DNA from: Pseudomonas fluorescens
GTDB taxonomy: Bacteria; Pseudomonadota; Gammaproteobacteria; Pseudomonadales; Pseudomonadaceae
Reading direction: 5' to 3'
NCBI RefSeq assembly: GCF_000968015.1
Contig: NZ_LACH01000053.1
Location: 135,514-199,513 of the forward strand
Length of the DNA stretch: 64,000 nt
Shown: positions 52,618 through 61,472 of the stretch, in pieces
Layout of the letters: each line of letters opens with the position of its first letter
Numbering within the stretch: the first letter of the stretch is position 1
Program-made: the position numbers and the translations under genes
The notes under the pieces: model-generated
Told to the model about the DNA's origin: nothing
Seen by the model: the letters and a program-made list of their open reading frames with translations, nothing else
Databases searched by the model: none

Positions 52618-53775
52618 ATGCAATTCAAGCCAGCTGTTACCGCTCTGGTCACCGCCCTCGCCTTGGCATCGCTGCTCAGCGGATGCAAAAAGGAAGAGGC
52701 GGCACCTGCCGCACCACCCCCTCAGGTCGGCGTCGTTACTCTGCAACCTCAAGCCTTCACCCTGACCTCCGAGCTTCCGGGCCGTACCAGCGCGTACCGC
52801 ATCGCCGAAGTTCGCCCTCAGGTCAACGGCATCATTCTCAAGCGCCTGTTCAAGGAAGGCGGTGACGTCAAGGCCGGCCAGCAGCTGTATCAGATCGATC
52901 CGGCCGTTTATGAAGCCACCCTGAAAAGCGCCGAAGCCAACCTGCAACAGACCAAGTCGATCTCCGATCGCTACAAGCAGTTGGTCAGCGAACAGGCTGT
53001 GAGCCGTCAGGAATACGACACGGCCCTGGCCAACCGGTTGCAATCGGAAGCCGCGCTGCAAAGCGCCCAGATCAATGTCCGTTACACCAAGGTTTACGCG
53101 CCACTCTCCGGCCGCATCGGCCGCTCGACCGTGACCGAAGGCGCGCTGGTCACCAGCGGTCAGGTCGACGCGATGGCAGTGATTCAGCAACTGGACCCAA
53201 TCTACGTCGACGTGACCCAGTCTTCGGTAGAGCTGCTGGAGCTGCGCCGCGAACTGGAAAGCGGTCGTCTGCAAAAATCCGGCGACAACGCGGCCAAGGT
53301 CAAGCTGACTCTCGAAGACGGCAGCCAGTACAAACAGGAAGGCAACCTCGAGTTCTCGGAAGTCTCGGTGGACCAGACCACCGGTTCCGTGACCTTGCGT
53401 GCGGTATTCCCGAACCCTGACCACACCCTGCTGCCAGGCATGTTTGTACACGCCCAATTGCAGGCCGGTGTGAACAGCGCGGCGATCCTCGCCCCGCAAC
53501 AAGGCGTGACCCGCGATCTCAAAGGCACCCCGACCGCGCTGGTCGTCGGTCCGGACAACAAGGTCGAACTGCGTCAGCTCAAGGCCAGCCGCACCGTCGG
53601 CAACCAATGGCTGATCGAAGACGGCCTGAAGGCCGGCGATCGCCTGATCACCGAAGGACTGCAATTCGTTAAACCTGGCGTCGAAGTAAAGGCCAGTGAA
53701 GCGACTAACGTTGGCGCAAAGAACCCGGCCCCCGCACAGGTAGCTAACAAGGCTTCCAGCGGCCAAGGGGAGTAA
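52618..53775 (+). CDS. emhA: RND efflux periplasmic adaptor EmhA
   Basis: 385 residues, lipoprotein: LLSGC with Cys23. Membrane fusion protein joining the inner membrane pump EmhB to the outer channel EmhC. The conserved region ELPGRTSAYRIAEVRPQVNG (about 47-66) starts the lipoyl domain; a helical hairpin of coiled coil (about 95-175) and beta barrel follow. Start ATG 52618. Four-base gap to emhB; all three pump genes form one operon repressed by EmhR. Confidence 0.92.
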   Translation: MQFKPAVTALVTALALASLLSGCKKEEAAPAAPPPQVGVVTLQPQAFTLTSELPGRTSAYRIAEVRPQVNGIILKRLFKEGGDVKAGQQLYQIDPAVYEATLKSAEANLQQTKSISDRYKQLVSEQAVSRQEYDTALANRLQSEAALQSAQINVRYTKVYAPLSGRIGRSTVTEGALVTSGQVDAMAVIQQLDPIYVDVTQSSVELLELRRELESGRLQKSGDNAAKVKLTLEDGSQYKQEGNLEFSEVSVDQTTGSVTLRAVFPNPDHTLLPGMFVHAQLQAGVNSAAILAPQQGVTRDLKGTPTALVVGPDNKVELRQLKASRTVGNQWLIEDGLKAGDRLITEGLQFVKPGVEVKASEATNVGAKNPAPAQVANKASSGQGE

Positions 53776-53778
53776 ACC

Positions 53779-56700
53779 ATGTCCAGATTTTTTATCGACC
53801 GTCCGATTTTTGCCTGGGTAATTGCCCTGGTCATCATGCTGGTCGGGGCACTATCGATCCTCAAACTCCCGATTAACCAATACCCGAGCATTGCGCCTCC
53901 GGCCATTGCGATCCAGGTGACCTACCCGGGCGCGTCCGCACAAACCGTGCAGGACACCGTGGTGCAGGTGATCGAGCAACAGCTCAACGGTATCGATAAC
54001 CTGCGTTATGTTTCGTCGGAAAGTAACTCCGACGGCAGCATGACCATTACCGCGACCTTCGAGCAGGGCACCAACTCCGATACCGCGCAGGTTCAGGTCC
54101 AGAACAAACTGAACCTGGCCACCCCGCTGCTGCCGCAAGAAGTGCAGCAACAGGGTATCCGCGTGACCAAGGCAGTGAAAAACTTCCTGATGGTGATCGG
54201 CGTGGTGTCGCGCGACGGCAGCATGACCAAGGACGACCTGTCCAACTACATCGTGTCGAACATGCAGGACCCGATCTCGCGGACCGCCGGTGTCGGTGAC
54301 TTCCAGGTCTTCGGTGCCCAGTACGCAATGCGGATCTGGCTCGACCCGGCCAAGTTGAATAACTTCAACCTGACCCCGGTGGACGTGAAAACCGCCATCG
54401 CCGCGCAGAACGTTCAGGTGTCATCCGGCCAACTCGGCGGCTTGCCTGCCGTTGCAGGCCAACAGCTGAACGCGACGATCATCGGCAAGACCCGCCTGCA
54501 GACCGCCGAGCAGTTCAAGGCCATCCTGCTCAAGGTCAACAAGGACGGCTCGCAAGTGCGTGTCGGCGATGTGGCGGATGTCGGTCTGGGCGGTGAAAAC
54601 TACTCGATCAGCGCCCAGTTCAACGGCAGCCCGGCCTCCGGTCTGGCAGTGAAACTGGCCAACGGTGCCAACGCCCTCGACACTGCAAAAGCCCTGCGCA
54701 AAACCATCGAAACCCTCAAGCCGTTCTTCCCGGAAGGGATGGAAGTGGTGTTCCCGTACGACACCACGCCAGTGGTGACCGAGTCGATCAAGGGTGTGGT
54801 TGAAACCCTGGTCGAAGCGATCGTGCTGGTGTTCCTGGTGATGTTCCTGTTCCTGCAAAACTTCCGCGCCACCGTCATCACCACGATGACCGTGCCAGTC
54901 GTATTGTTGGGTACCTTCGGGATCCTCGCGGCGTTCGGTTTCAGCATCAACACCCTGACCATGTTCGGTATGGTGCTGGCCATCGGCTTGCTGGTGGACG
55001 ACGCCATCGTCGTGGTGGAAAACGTCGAACGGGTCATGAGCGAAGAAGGCCTGTCACCCAAGGAGGCCACCAAGAAATCCATGGGGCAGATCCAGGGTGC
55101 ACTGGTCGGTATTGCCCTGGTGCTGTCGGCGGTTCTGCTGCCGATGGCGTTCTTCAGCGGTTCCACCGGTGTGATCTACAAGCAGTTCTCGATCACCATC
55201 GTCTCGGCCATGGCCCTGTCGGTACTGGTCGCGCTGATCTTCACCCCGGCGCTCTGCGCGACCATGCTCAAGGCGATTCCGAAAGGCGAGCACGGCGCGC
55301 CGAAACGCGGCTTCTTCGGCTGGTTCAACCGCAATTTCGACCGTGGCGTCAAAAGCTACGAGCGTGGCGTGGGCAACATGCTCGCGAACAAGGCCCCGTA
55401 CTTGCTGGCCTACCTCATCATCCTGGTCGGCATGATCTGGCTGTTCACCCGCATCCCAACGGCGTTCCTGCCGGAAGAAGACCAGGGTGTATTGTTTGCT
55501 CAGGTGCAAACCCCGGCCGGCTCGAGTGCCCAGCGCACGCAAGTGGTCGTGGATGACATGCGTGAATTCCTGCTGCGTCCGGGCAAGGACGGCGGTGAAG
55601 GCGACGCGGTGGCCTCGGTGTTTACCGTGACCGGCTTCAACTTCGCCGGCCGTGGCCAGAGCTCGGGTATGGCGTTCATCATGCTCAAACCGTGGGACGA
55701 ACGTAACGCCGACAACAGCGTGTTCAAAGTCGCGGCCCGTGCCCAACAGCATTTCTTCACCTTCCGTGACGCCATGGTGTTTGCATTCGCACCGCCGGCG
55801 GTGCTGGAGCTGGGTAACGCCACCGGTTTCGACGTGTTCCTGCAAGACCGTGCCGGTATCGGTCACGACAAGCTGATGGCTGCTCGCAACCAGTTCCTCG
55901 GCATGGCGGCGCAGAGCAAGGTGCTGTCGCAGGTCCGCCCGAACGGTCTGAACGACGAACCGCAATACCAGCTGGAAATCGATGACGAGAAGGCCAGTGC
56001 CCTGGGCATCACCCTCACCGACATCAACAACACCCTGTCGATTGCCTTGGGCAGTAGCTACGTCAACGACTTCATCGACCGCGGTCGGGTGAAGAAGGTT
56101 TACGTGCAAGGCCAGCCGGGTGCGCGCATGAGTCCTGAAGACGTGAAGAAATGGTATGTGCGCAACAAAGCCGGCACCATGGTTCCGTTCTCGGCGTTCG
56201 CCAAGGGTGAGTGGATTTACGGTGCACCGAAGCTGTCGCGTTACAACGGCGTAGAAGCAATGGAAATCCTCGGTGCCCCGGCACCCGGTTATTCCACCGG
56301 TGAAGCCATGCTCGAAGTTGAAGCCCTGGCCAAGAAACTGCCGGCCGGTGTCGGTATTTCCTGGACCGGTCTGTCGTACGAAGAACGCTTGTCCGGCTCG
56401 CAAGCGCCAGCGTTGTACGCCCTGTCGCTGCTGATGGTGTTCCTGTGTCTGGCGGCGCTGTACGAAAGCTGGTCGATCCCGATTGCGGTGATGTTGGTGG
56501 TACCGCTGGGGATCATCGGTGCGCTGATGGCGACCAGCTTGCGCGGTCTGTCCAACGACGTGTATTTCCAGGTGGGCCTGTTGACGACCATTGGTCTGGC
56601 GGCGAAAAACGCCATTTTGATTGTCGAATTTGCCAAGGAACTGCATGAACAAGGGCGTAGCCTGCGCGATGCCGCGGTCGAAGCCTGCCGGATGCGTTTG

Positions 56701-56940
56701 CGACCGATCATCATGACGTCGCTCGCTTTCGTCCTCGGTGTGGTACCACTGGCAATTTCCACGGGTGCAGGTTCGGGTAGCCAACATGCGATCGGTACCG
56801 GGGTGATTGGCGGTATGCTCACGGCCACGATCCTGGCGATCTTCTGGGTCCCCCTGTTTTTCGTCACCGTGTCGGCCATGGGGCAGCGCAAAACCGCTGA
56901 CCAGGACGACGCTATTGAACCTTCTAAAGAGGCTGGCTAA
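53779..56940 (+). CDS. emhB: RND multidrug efflux permease EmhB
   Basis: 1053 residues, twelve membrane helices with two large periplasmic loops; HAE1 type. Start MSRFFIDRPIFAWVIALVIM and the helix-4 pair LVDDAIVVVENVERVM with the two Asp of proton relay; the porter domain contains GNATGFDVFLQD. Exports dyes, antibiotics, hydrophobic antibiotics and aromatic hydrocarbons. Homologue of TtgB and MexB. The stop TAA overlaps the emhC ATG (TAATG). Confidence 0.95.
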   Translation: MSRFFIDRPIFAWVIALVIMLVGALSILKLPINQYPSIAPPAIAIQVTYPGASAQTVQDTVVQVIEQQLNGIDNLRYVSSESNSDGSMTITATFEQGTNSDTAQVQVQNKLNLATPLLPQEVQQQGIRVTKAVKNFLMVIGVVSRDGSMTKDDLSNYIVSNMQDPISRTAGVGDFQVFGAQYAMRIWLDPAKLNNFNLTPVDVKTAIAAQNVQVSSGQLGGLPAVAGQQLNATIIGKTRLQTAEQFKAILLKVNKDGSQVRVGDVADVGLGGENYSISAQFNGSPASGLAVKLANGANALDTAKALRKTIETLKPFFPEGMEVVFPYDTTPVVTESIKGVVETLVEAIVLVFLVMFLFLQNFRATVITTMTVPVVLLGTFGILAAFGFSINTLTMFGMVLAIGLLVDDAIVVVENVERVMSEEGLSPKEATKKSMGQIQGALVGIALVLSAVLLPMAFFSGSTGVIYKQFSITIVSAMALSVLVALIFTPALCATMLKAIPKGEHGAPKRGFFGWFNRNFDRGVKSYERGVGNMLANKAPYLLAYLIILVGMIWLFTRIPTAFLPEEDQGVLFAQVQTPAGSSAQRTQVVVDDMREFLLRPGKDGGEGDAVASVFTVTGFNFAGRGQSSGMAFIMLKPWDERNADNSVFKVAARAQQHFFTFRDAMVFAFAPPAVLELGNATGFDVFLQDRAGIGHDKLMAARNQFLGMAAQSKVLSQVRPNGLNDEPQYQLEIDDEKASALGITLTDINNTLSIALGSSYVNDFIDRGRVKKVYVQGQPGARMSPEDVKKWYVRNKAGTMVPFSAFAKGEWIYGAPKLSRYNGVEAMEILGAPAPGYSTGEAMLEVEALAKKLPAGVGISWTGLSYEERLSGSQAPALYALSLLMVFLCLAALYESWSIPIAVMLVVPLGIIGALMATSLRGLSNDVYFQVGLLTTIGLAAKNAILIVEFAKELHEQGRSLRDAAVEACRMRLRPIIMTSLAFVLGVVPLAISTGAGSGSQHAIGTGVIGGMLTATILAIFWVPLFFVTVSAMGQRKTADQDDAIEPSKEAG

Positions 56941-58400
56941 TGAGCAAGTCGCTACTCTCCCTGGCTGTTGCCGCCTTCGTGCTCGGCGGCTGCTCGCTGA
57001 TTCCCGATTATCAGCAGCCTGAAGCACCGGTGGCGGGCCAGTACCCGCAAGGTCCGGCGTATTCGTCGGCCCAGGCGCCTGCCCAGGCTGCCGCTGAACA
57101 GGGCTGGAAGCAGTTTTTCCATGACCCGGCGCTGCAACAGCTGATCCAGGTCGCCCTGGAAAACAACCGTGATCTGCGTGTCGCGGCGCTGAACATCGAC
57201 GCCTTCGCGGCTCAATACCGCATCCAGCGTGCCGATCTGTTCCCGGCCGTATCGGCCAACGGCACCGGCAGGCGTCAGCGAGTCCCGGCTCGGGCCTCGC
57301 AGACCGGCGAAGCGGATATCACCAGTTCCTACTCGGCCACGGTCGGCATCAGCGCCTATGAACTCGACCTGTTCGGTCGGGTTCGCAGCCTGAGCGAAGA
57401 AGCGCTGCAGAAGTACTTCGCCACCGAAGAAGCGCGCCGCAGCACCCAGATCAGCCTGGTGGCCAGTGTGGCCAACGCCTACCTGACCTGGCAGGCCGAC
57501 AAGGAACTGCTGAAACTGACCCAAAACACCCTCGGTGCGTTCGAGGAGAGCTACAAGCTCACCGCCCGCAGCAACGAAGTGGGTGTAGCCTCGGCGCTGG
57601 ACCTGGCCCAGTCGCGTACCTCGGTGGAAAACGCCCGCGCGCAAATGGCCAAGTACACCCGTCAAGTCGCCCAGGATGAAAACAGCCTGGTGCTGCTGCT
57701 TGGCACTGGCGTCCCGGCCAATCTGCAAGCGGCCAAGCCATTGGCTGACGACCTGCTGAGCGAAGTGCCGGCCGGTCTGCCATCGGACTTGCTGCAACGT
57801 CGTCCGGACATCCTTCAGGCCGAATACAACCTGAAAGCCGCCAACGCCAACATCGGCGCGGCACGGGCGGCATTCTTCCCGAGCATCAGCCTGACGGCCA
57901 ACGCCGGGACCCTGAGCCCGGACCTGTCCGGTCTGTTCAAGGGCGGTTCGGGCACCTGGCTGTTCCAGCCGCAGATCAACCTGCCGATCTTCAACGCCGG
58001 CAGCCTGCGCGCCAGCCTGGATTATTCAAAAATCCAGAAAGACATCGGCGTGGCGAACTACGAGAAGTCCATTCAAACGGCCTTCCAGGAAGTCGCCGAT
58101 GGCCTGGCCGCTCGCCAGACCTACACCGATCAGTTGCAGGCCCAGCGTGATTTCGTCACCGCGAACCAGGACTACTACCGTCTGGCCGAGCGTCGTTACC
58201 GCATTGGTGTCGACAGCAACCTGACCTTCCTCGATGCCCAGCGTCAGCTGTTCAGTGCGGAACAGGTACTGATCACCGACCGTCTGGCGCAACTGGTCAG
58301 TGCCGTCAATCTGTACAAGGCACTGGGCGGTGGCTGGAACGAGCAGACGGCGAAGAACGAGCCGTTGAAAGAAGAAGCGCCGAAGCTGAAGTTGTTCTGA
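56940..58400 (+). CDS. emhC: Outer membrane efflux channel EmhC
   Basis: 486 residues, lipoprotein (VLGGC, Cys18), OprM/TtgC type. Trimeric beta-barrel and alpha-helical periplasmic tunnel: two repeats of the OEP domain (about 70-260 and 290-470) with AYELDLFGRVRSLSEEALQ and YELDLFGR, then RPDILQAEYNLKAANANIGA. Third gene of emhABC. Coupled to emhB by TAATG. Confidence 0.93.
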   Translation: MSKSLLSLAVAAFVLGGCSLIPDYQQPEAPVAGQYPQGPAYSSAQAPAQAAAEQGWKQFFHDPALQQLIQVALENNRDLRVAALNIDAFAAQYRIQRADLFPAVSANGTGRRQRVPARASQTGEADITSSYSATVGISAYELDLFGRVRSLSEEALQKYFATEEARRSTQISLVASVANAYLTWQADKELLKLTQNTLGAFEESYKLTARSNEVGVASALDLAQSRTSVENARAQMAKYTRQVAQDENSLVLLLGTGVPANLQAAKPLADDLLSEVPAGLPSDLLQRRPDILQAEYNLKAANANIGAARAAFFPSISLTANAGTLSPDLSGLFKGGSGTWLFQPQINLPIFNAGSLRASLDYSKIQKDIGVANYEKSIQTAFQEVADGLAARQTYTDQLQAQRDFVTANQDYYRLAERRYRIGVDSNLTFLDAQRQLFSAEQVLITDRLAQLVSAVNLYKALGGGWNEQTAKNEPLKEEAPKLKLF

Positions 58401-58417
58401 TAGCGCTGTAAAACAAG

Positions 58418-58442
58418 AAGCCCACCGATTGGTGGGCTTTTT
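58418..58442 (+). terminator. Rho-independent terminator after emhC
   Basis: AAGCCCACC (58418-58426) / GGTGGGCTT (58431-58439) followed by Ts. Confidence 0.85.
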
Positions 58443-58479
58443 GTTGTCTGCAGGAAAAATGTGGCGCCAGGACTGGCCT

Positions 58480-58574
58480 CATCGCGAGCAGGCTCGCTCC
58501 CACATTGGTCATTCTGTGTGCATGTGATTTGTGGCAAACACAGATCCCCTGTGGGAGCGAGCCTGCTCGCGATG
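58480..58574. repeat. REP-type inverted repeat pair
   Basis: CATCGCGAGCAGGCTCGCTCC and its mate (GTGGGAGCGAGCCTGCTCGCG) face each other. Between emhC and the oprD-type gene. Confidence 0.85.
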
Positions 58575-58840
58575 AGGCCGGAACAGACAACACAAATTCC
58601 CAGCCAATCTTATGTTCGATAATCGCCCAAAACCCACTTTTCCCAATTGAATCACCCCGCCCATCCCCCGCACCATTCGTCGCACAAGACCAATAACAAC
58701 AGGTTCGACACCATGCCCCCGCGCCCTGCCCTGTCCGGCTGATCCCGTTCGTTTTTGCCCTGATTTCAAATTTTTGTCTGCAACCCTCCGGTTGCGGCAG
58801 CGCCCCGTTTCACGCCTAAAAACTAGAGAGACCCGAACAC
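58575..58840 (+). other. Leader region of the OprD porin gene
   Basis: 266 bases without a gene. It holds the PcaR-type box at 58614-58628 about 210 bases before the start codon; a transcript from there would have a long leader. No other structure was recognised apart from C-rich sequence near 58650-58690. Confidence 0.45.
58614..58628. promoter_or_regulatory. Putative PcaR binding box
   Basis: GTTCGATAATCGCCC differs in one base from the GTTCGATAATCGCAC box that I recall as the PcaR (IclR-type) site in P. putida pca promoters; it contains the palindrome CGATAATCG. PcaR activates pca genes with beta-ketoadipate. Its position upstream of the porin gene suggests joint induction of porin and pathway. 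Confidence 0.65.
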
Positions 58841-60100
58841 ATGACACCTTCCACTACGCAATACTGGTTCCCCAGCCTCATCGCCGTTGCACTGGCCAGT
58901 ACGGCTCTGCCCGCCATGGCCGAGGAGTCAGGCTTTGTCGAAGGTGCCAAGGTCAACCTGAACCTGCGCAACTTCTACATCAACCGCAACTTCACCAACC
59001 CGACCAAAGCCCAGGGCAAGGCAGAAGAGTGGACACAAAGCTTCATCCTCGACGCCAAGTCCGGGTTCACTCAGGGCACCGTCGGGTTCGGCATGGATGT
59101 GCTGGGCCTGTACTCGGTGAAACTCGATGGCGGTAAAGGCACGGGCGGTACGCAGTTGTTGCCGCTGGATCACGACGGTCGCCCGGCGGACAACTTCGGT
59201 CGCACCAATGTGGCGTTGAAGGCCAAGCTGTCGCAGACCGAAGTGAAGGTCGGCGAATGGATGCCGGTGCTGCCGATCCTGCGTTCGGACGACGGTCGTT
59301 CCCTGCCGCAAACCTTCCGTGGCGGCCAGATCACCTCGAAGGAAATCGACGGCCTGACGCTCTACGGCGGTCAGTTCCGCGCCAACAGCCCGCGTGACGA
59401 CAGCAGCATGAACGACATGTCGATGACCGGAAAACCAGCGTTCACCTCCGACCGTTTCAACTTCCAGGGCGGCGAATACGTCTTCAACGAAAAGCGCACC
59501 CAGATCGGTGTGTGGAATGCCGAACTCAAGGACATCTACAGCCAGCAATACGTGAATCTGATCCACAGCCAGCCCATCGGCGACTGGACCCTGGGCGCCA
59601 ACCTTGGTTTCTTCTACGGCAAGGATGACGGCAGCGCCCGGGCCGGCGAGCTGGACAACAAGACCTGGTCGGGCCTGTTCTCGGCCAAATACGGCGGCAA
59701 CACCTTCTACGTCGGCCTGCAAAAACTCACCGGCGACAACGCGTGGATGCGGGTCAACGGTACCAGCGGCGGCACCCTGGCCAACGACAGTTACAACGCC
59801 AGTTATGACAACGCTCAGGAAAAGTCCTGGCAGGTACGGCATGACTACAACTTCGTTGCCCTCGGCATTCCCGGCCTGACCCTGATGAACCGCTACATCA
59901 GCGGCGACAACGTCCACACCGGCACCATCACCGACGGCAAGGAATGGGGCCGCGAAAGCGAACTGGGTTACACCGTGCAGAGCGGCGCGCTCAAAAACCT
60001 CAACGTCAAATGGCGCAACTCGACCATTCGCCGCGACTTCAGCAACAACGAGTTCGATGAAAACCGGGTGATCGTCAGCTATCCGATCAGTTTGTTGTAA
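58841..60100 (+). CDS. OprD-family outer membrane porin (PcaP/PhaK-like role likely)
   Basis: 419 residues; signal peptide ending near LPAMAEE, then an 18-strand barrel. OprD signature elements: GFVEGAKVNLNLRNFYINR at the mature N terminus, EWTQSFILDAKSGFTQGTVG, VGEWMPVLPILRSDDGRSLP and a C-terminal ISLL ending. OprD relatives pass small charged acids or amino acids through the outer membrane. Being next to the pca genes and behind a PcaR-type box, it probably serves an aromatic acid such as protocatechuate or 4-hydroxybenzoate. Convergent with pcaC. Confidence 0.88.
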   Translation: MTPSTTQYWFPSLIAVALASTALPAMAEESGFVEGAKVNLNLRNFYINRNFTNPTKAQGKAEEWTQSFILDAKSGFTQGTVGFGMDVLGLYSVKLDGGKGTGGTQLLPLDHDGRPADNFGRTNVALKAKLSQTEVKVGEWMPVLPILRSDDGRSLPQTFRGGQITSKEIDGLTLYGGQFRANSPRDDSSMNDMSMTGKPAFTSDRFNFQGGEYVFNEKRTQIGVWNAELKDIYSQQYVNLIHSQPIGDWTLGANLGFFYGKDDGSARAGELDNKTWSGLFSAKYGGNTFYVGLQKLTGDNAWMRVNGTSGGTLANDSYNASYDNAQEKSWQVRHDYNFVALGIPGLTLMNRYISGDNVHTGTITDGKEWGRESELGYTVQSGALKNLNVKWRNSTIRRDFSNNEFDENRVIVSYPISLL

Positions 60101-60111
60101 ACCTCACCACC

Positions 60112-60221
60112 GCCATCGTCGGAATGCCGCCCAGACCAAGCTCGCTCCCACAGGGGTCATAGGTGAACACAAGATTTGCGTTCACACCGGATCACTGTGG
60201 GAGCGAACTTGCTCGCGATGG
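60112..60221. repeat. REP-type pair, partly degenerate
   Basis: CAAGCTCGCTCCCACAGG on the left and ACTGTGGGAGCGAACTTGCT with CGCGATGGC on the right, widely spaced. Between convergent oprD-type and pcaC genes. Confidence 0.75.
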
Positions 60222-60251
60222 CGTCAGCTCAGACACCCAAAATCGCCAGGA

Positions 60252-60644
60252 TCACTCCCGCGATTCAACCCCAAGCTCATCCCACACCGACTCCGCGAGG
60301 TGGAACGTCGCGTTCGCTGCCGGAATCCCGCAGTAGATCGCGCTCTGCATGATCACTTCCTTGATCTCGCCGCGGGTCACGCCGTTGTTGGCGGCGGCGC
60401 GCAGGTGCAGTTTGAGTTCTTCGTTGCGGTTCATGCCGATCAGCATGGCCATCGTGATCAGGCTTCGGGTATGACGCGGCAAGCCCGGACGGGTCCAGAT
60501 GTCGCCCCAGGCGTGACGGGTGATCATTTCCTGAAACTCCGAGTTGAACTCGGTCAGCGCGTTCAGGCTACGATCGACATGGGCGTCGCCAAGTACGGCA
60601 CGGCGCACGTTCAAGCCTTCGTCGTAACGTTGTTTCTCGTCCAC
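60252..60644 (-). CDS. pcaC: 4-carboxymuconolactone decarboxylase PcaC
   Basis: 130 residues from a GTG start at 60644, preceded by AAGGGGA; this gives the normal length. Decarboxylates 4-carboxymuconolactone to 3-oxoadipate enol-lactone, cytoplasmic. Start DEKQRYDEGLNVRRAVLGDA and the segment RHAWGDIWTRPGLPRHTRSL plus LRAAANNGVTRGEIKEV are typical of the family. Ten bases after pcaD. The frame runs on upstream of GTG through the whole of pcaD but without a better start. Confidence 0.92.
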   Translation of the reverse strand: MDEKQRYDEGLNVRRAVLGDAHVDRSLNALTEFNSEFQEMITRHAWGDIWTRPGLPRHTRSLITMAMLIGMNRNEELKLHLRAAANNGVTRGEIKEVIMQSAIYCGIPAANATFHLAESVWDELGVESRE

Positions 60645-60654
60645 AACAATCCCC

Positions 60655-61461
60655 TTAATGAGCTGACAAAAACGCCAACACGCGCTCGCTGAACGCAGCA
60701 CCGGCCTGAACGTTGGACAGGTGCGCCGCATAGAACTCGGCGTACTCGGCGCCTTGCACGTGTTCCTGAATGAAGTGCCCACCGGACGGCGGCGTGACCG
60801 CGTCTTCGGTGCCGGCGATGACCAGCAGCGGCACCTTGATCGAGGACAACTGATCGCGGAAGTCGGCATCGCGCACGGCGGCACAGTTCGCGGCATACCC
60901 TTCAGGCGAGGTGGCGGCCAGCATGTCAGTAATCTTTTTCGCGGCAGCAGGATTGGCCTCAGCAAAATCCGCAGTGAACCAGCGCGCAATCGACGCATCA
61001 CGCAAGGCAACCATGGCGGCAGGTCCGTCACGCAGCACGGTTTCAATCCGCGGGTTCCACACCGAAGGATCGCCGATTTTCGCCGCGGTGTTGCACACCA
61101 CCAGTTTGTTCAGGCGATCACCCGCGTTGATCCCCAGCCACTGTCCAATCAAGCCGCCCATGGACAAACCGCAGAAATGCGCGCGTTCGATGTGCAACGC
61201 ATCCAGCAGCGCCAGCACGTCATGGCCCAGTTGCTCGATGGTGTACGGCCCCGGCGTGACCAGCGATTTGCCATGACCACGGGTGTCGAAACGCAACACG
61301 CGAAAATGCTCGGAGAACGCCGCAACTTGCGCGTCCCACATGTGCAGGTCGGTGCCCAGCGAGTTGGACAGCACCAGTACCGGCGCATCGTCCGGGCCAT
61401 CGAGTTGCGGCCCTTGAATTTGGTAGTGCAGTTCGCCCTCGGCGAGTTGTACGAAAGCCAC
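60655..61461 (-). CDS. pcaD: 3-oxoadipate enol-lactonase PcaD
   Basis: 268 residues, alpha/beta hydrolase. Hydrolyses the enol-lactone to beta-ketoadipate. Nucleophile Ser100 in CGLSMGGLIGQW; oxyanion region SNSLGTDLHMW, acid in GTEDAVTPP and His in AAHLSNVQ. Starts with GTG (AGGAGA upstream), second of two consecutive GTG starts in the operon. Between pcaB and pcaC. Confidence 0.93.
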   Translation of the reverse strand: MAFVQLAEGELHYQIQGPQLDGPDDAPVLVLSNSLGTDLHMWDAQVAAFSEHFRVLRFDTRGHGKSLVTPGPYTIEQLGHDVLALLDALHIERAHFCGLSMGGLIGQWLGINAGDRLNKLVVCNTAAKIGDPSVWNPRIETVLRDGPAAMVALRDASIARWFTADFAEANPAAAKKITDMLAATSPEGYAANCAAVRDADFRDQLSSIKVPLLVIAGTEDAVTPPSGGHFIQEHVQGAEYAEFYAAHLSNVQAGAAFSERVLAFLSAH

Positions 61462-61472
61462 AGCAATCTCCT

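Noticed and set aside
55054..57027. Long minus-strand open frame opposite emhB
   Set aside because: Shadow of a well-supported RND permease gene.
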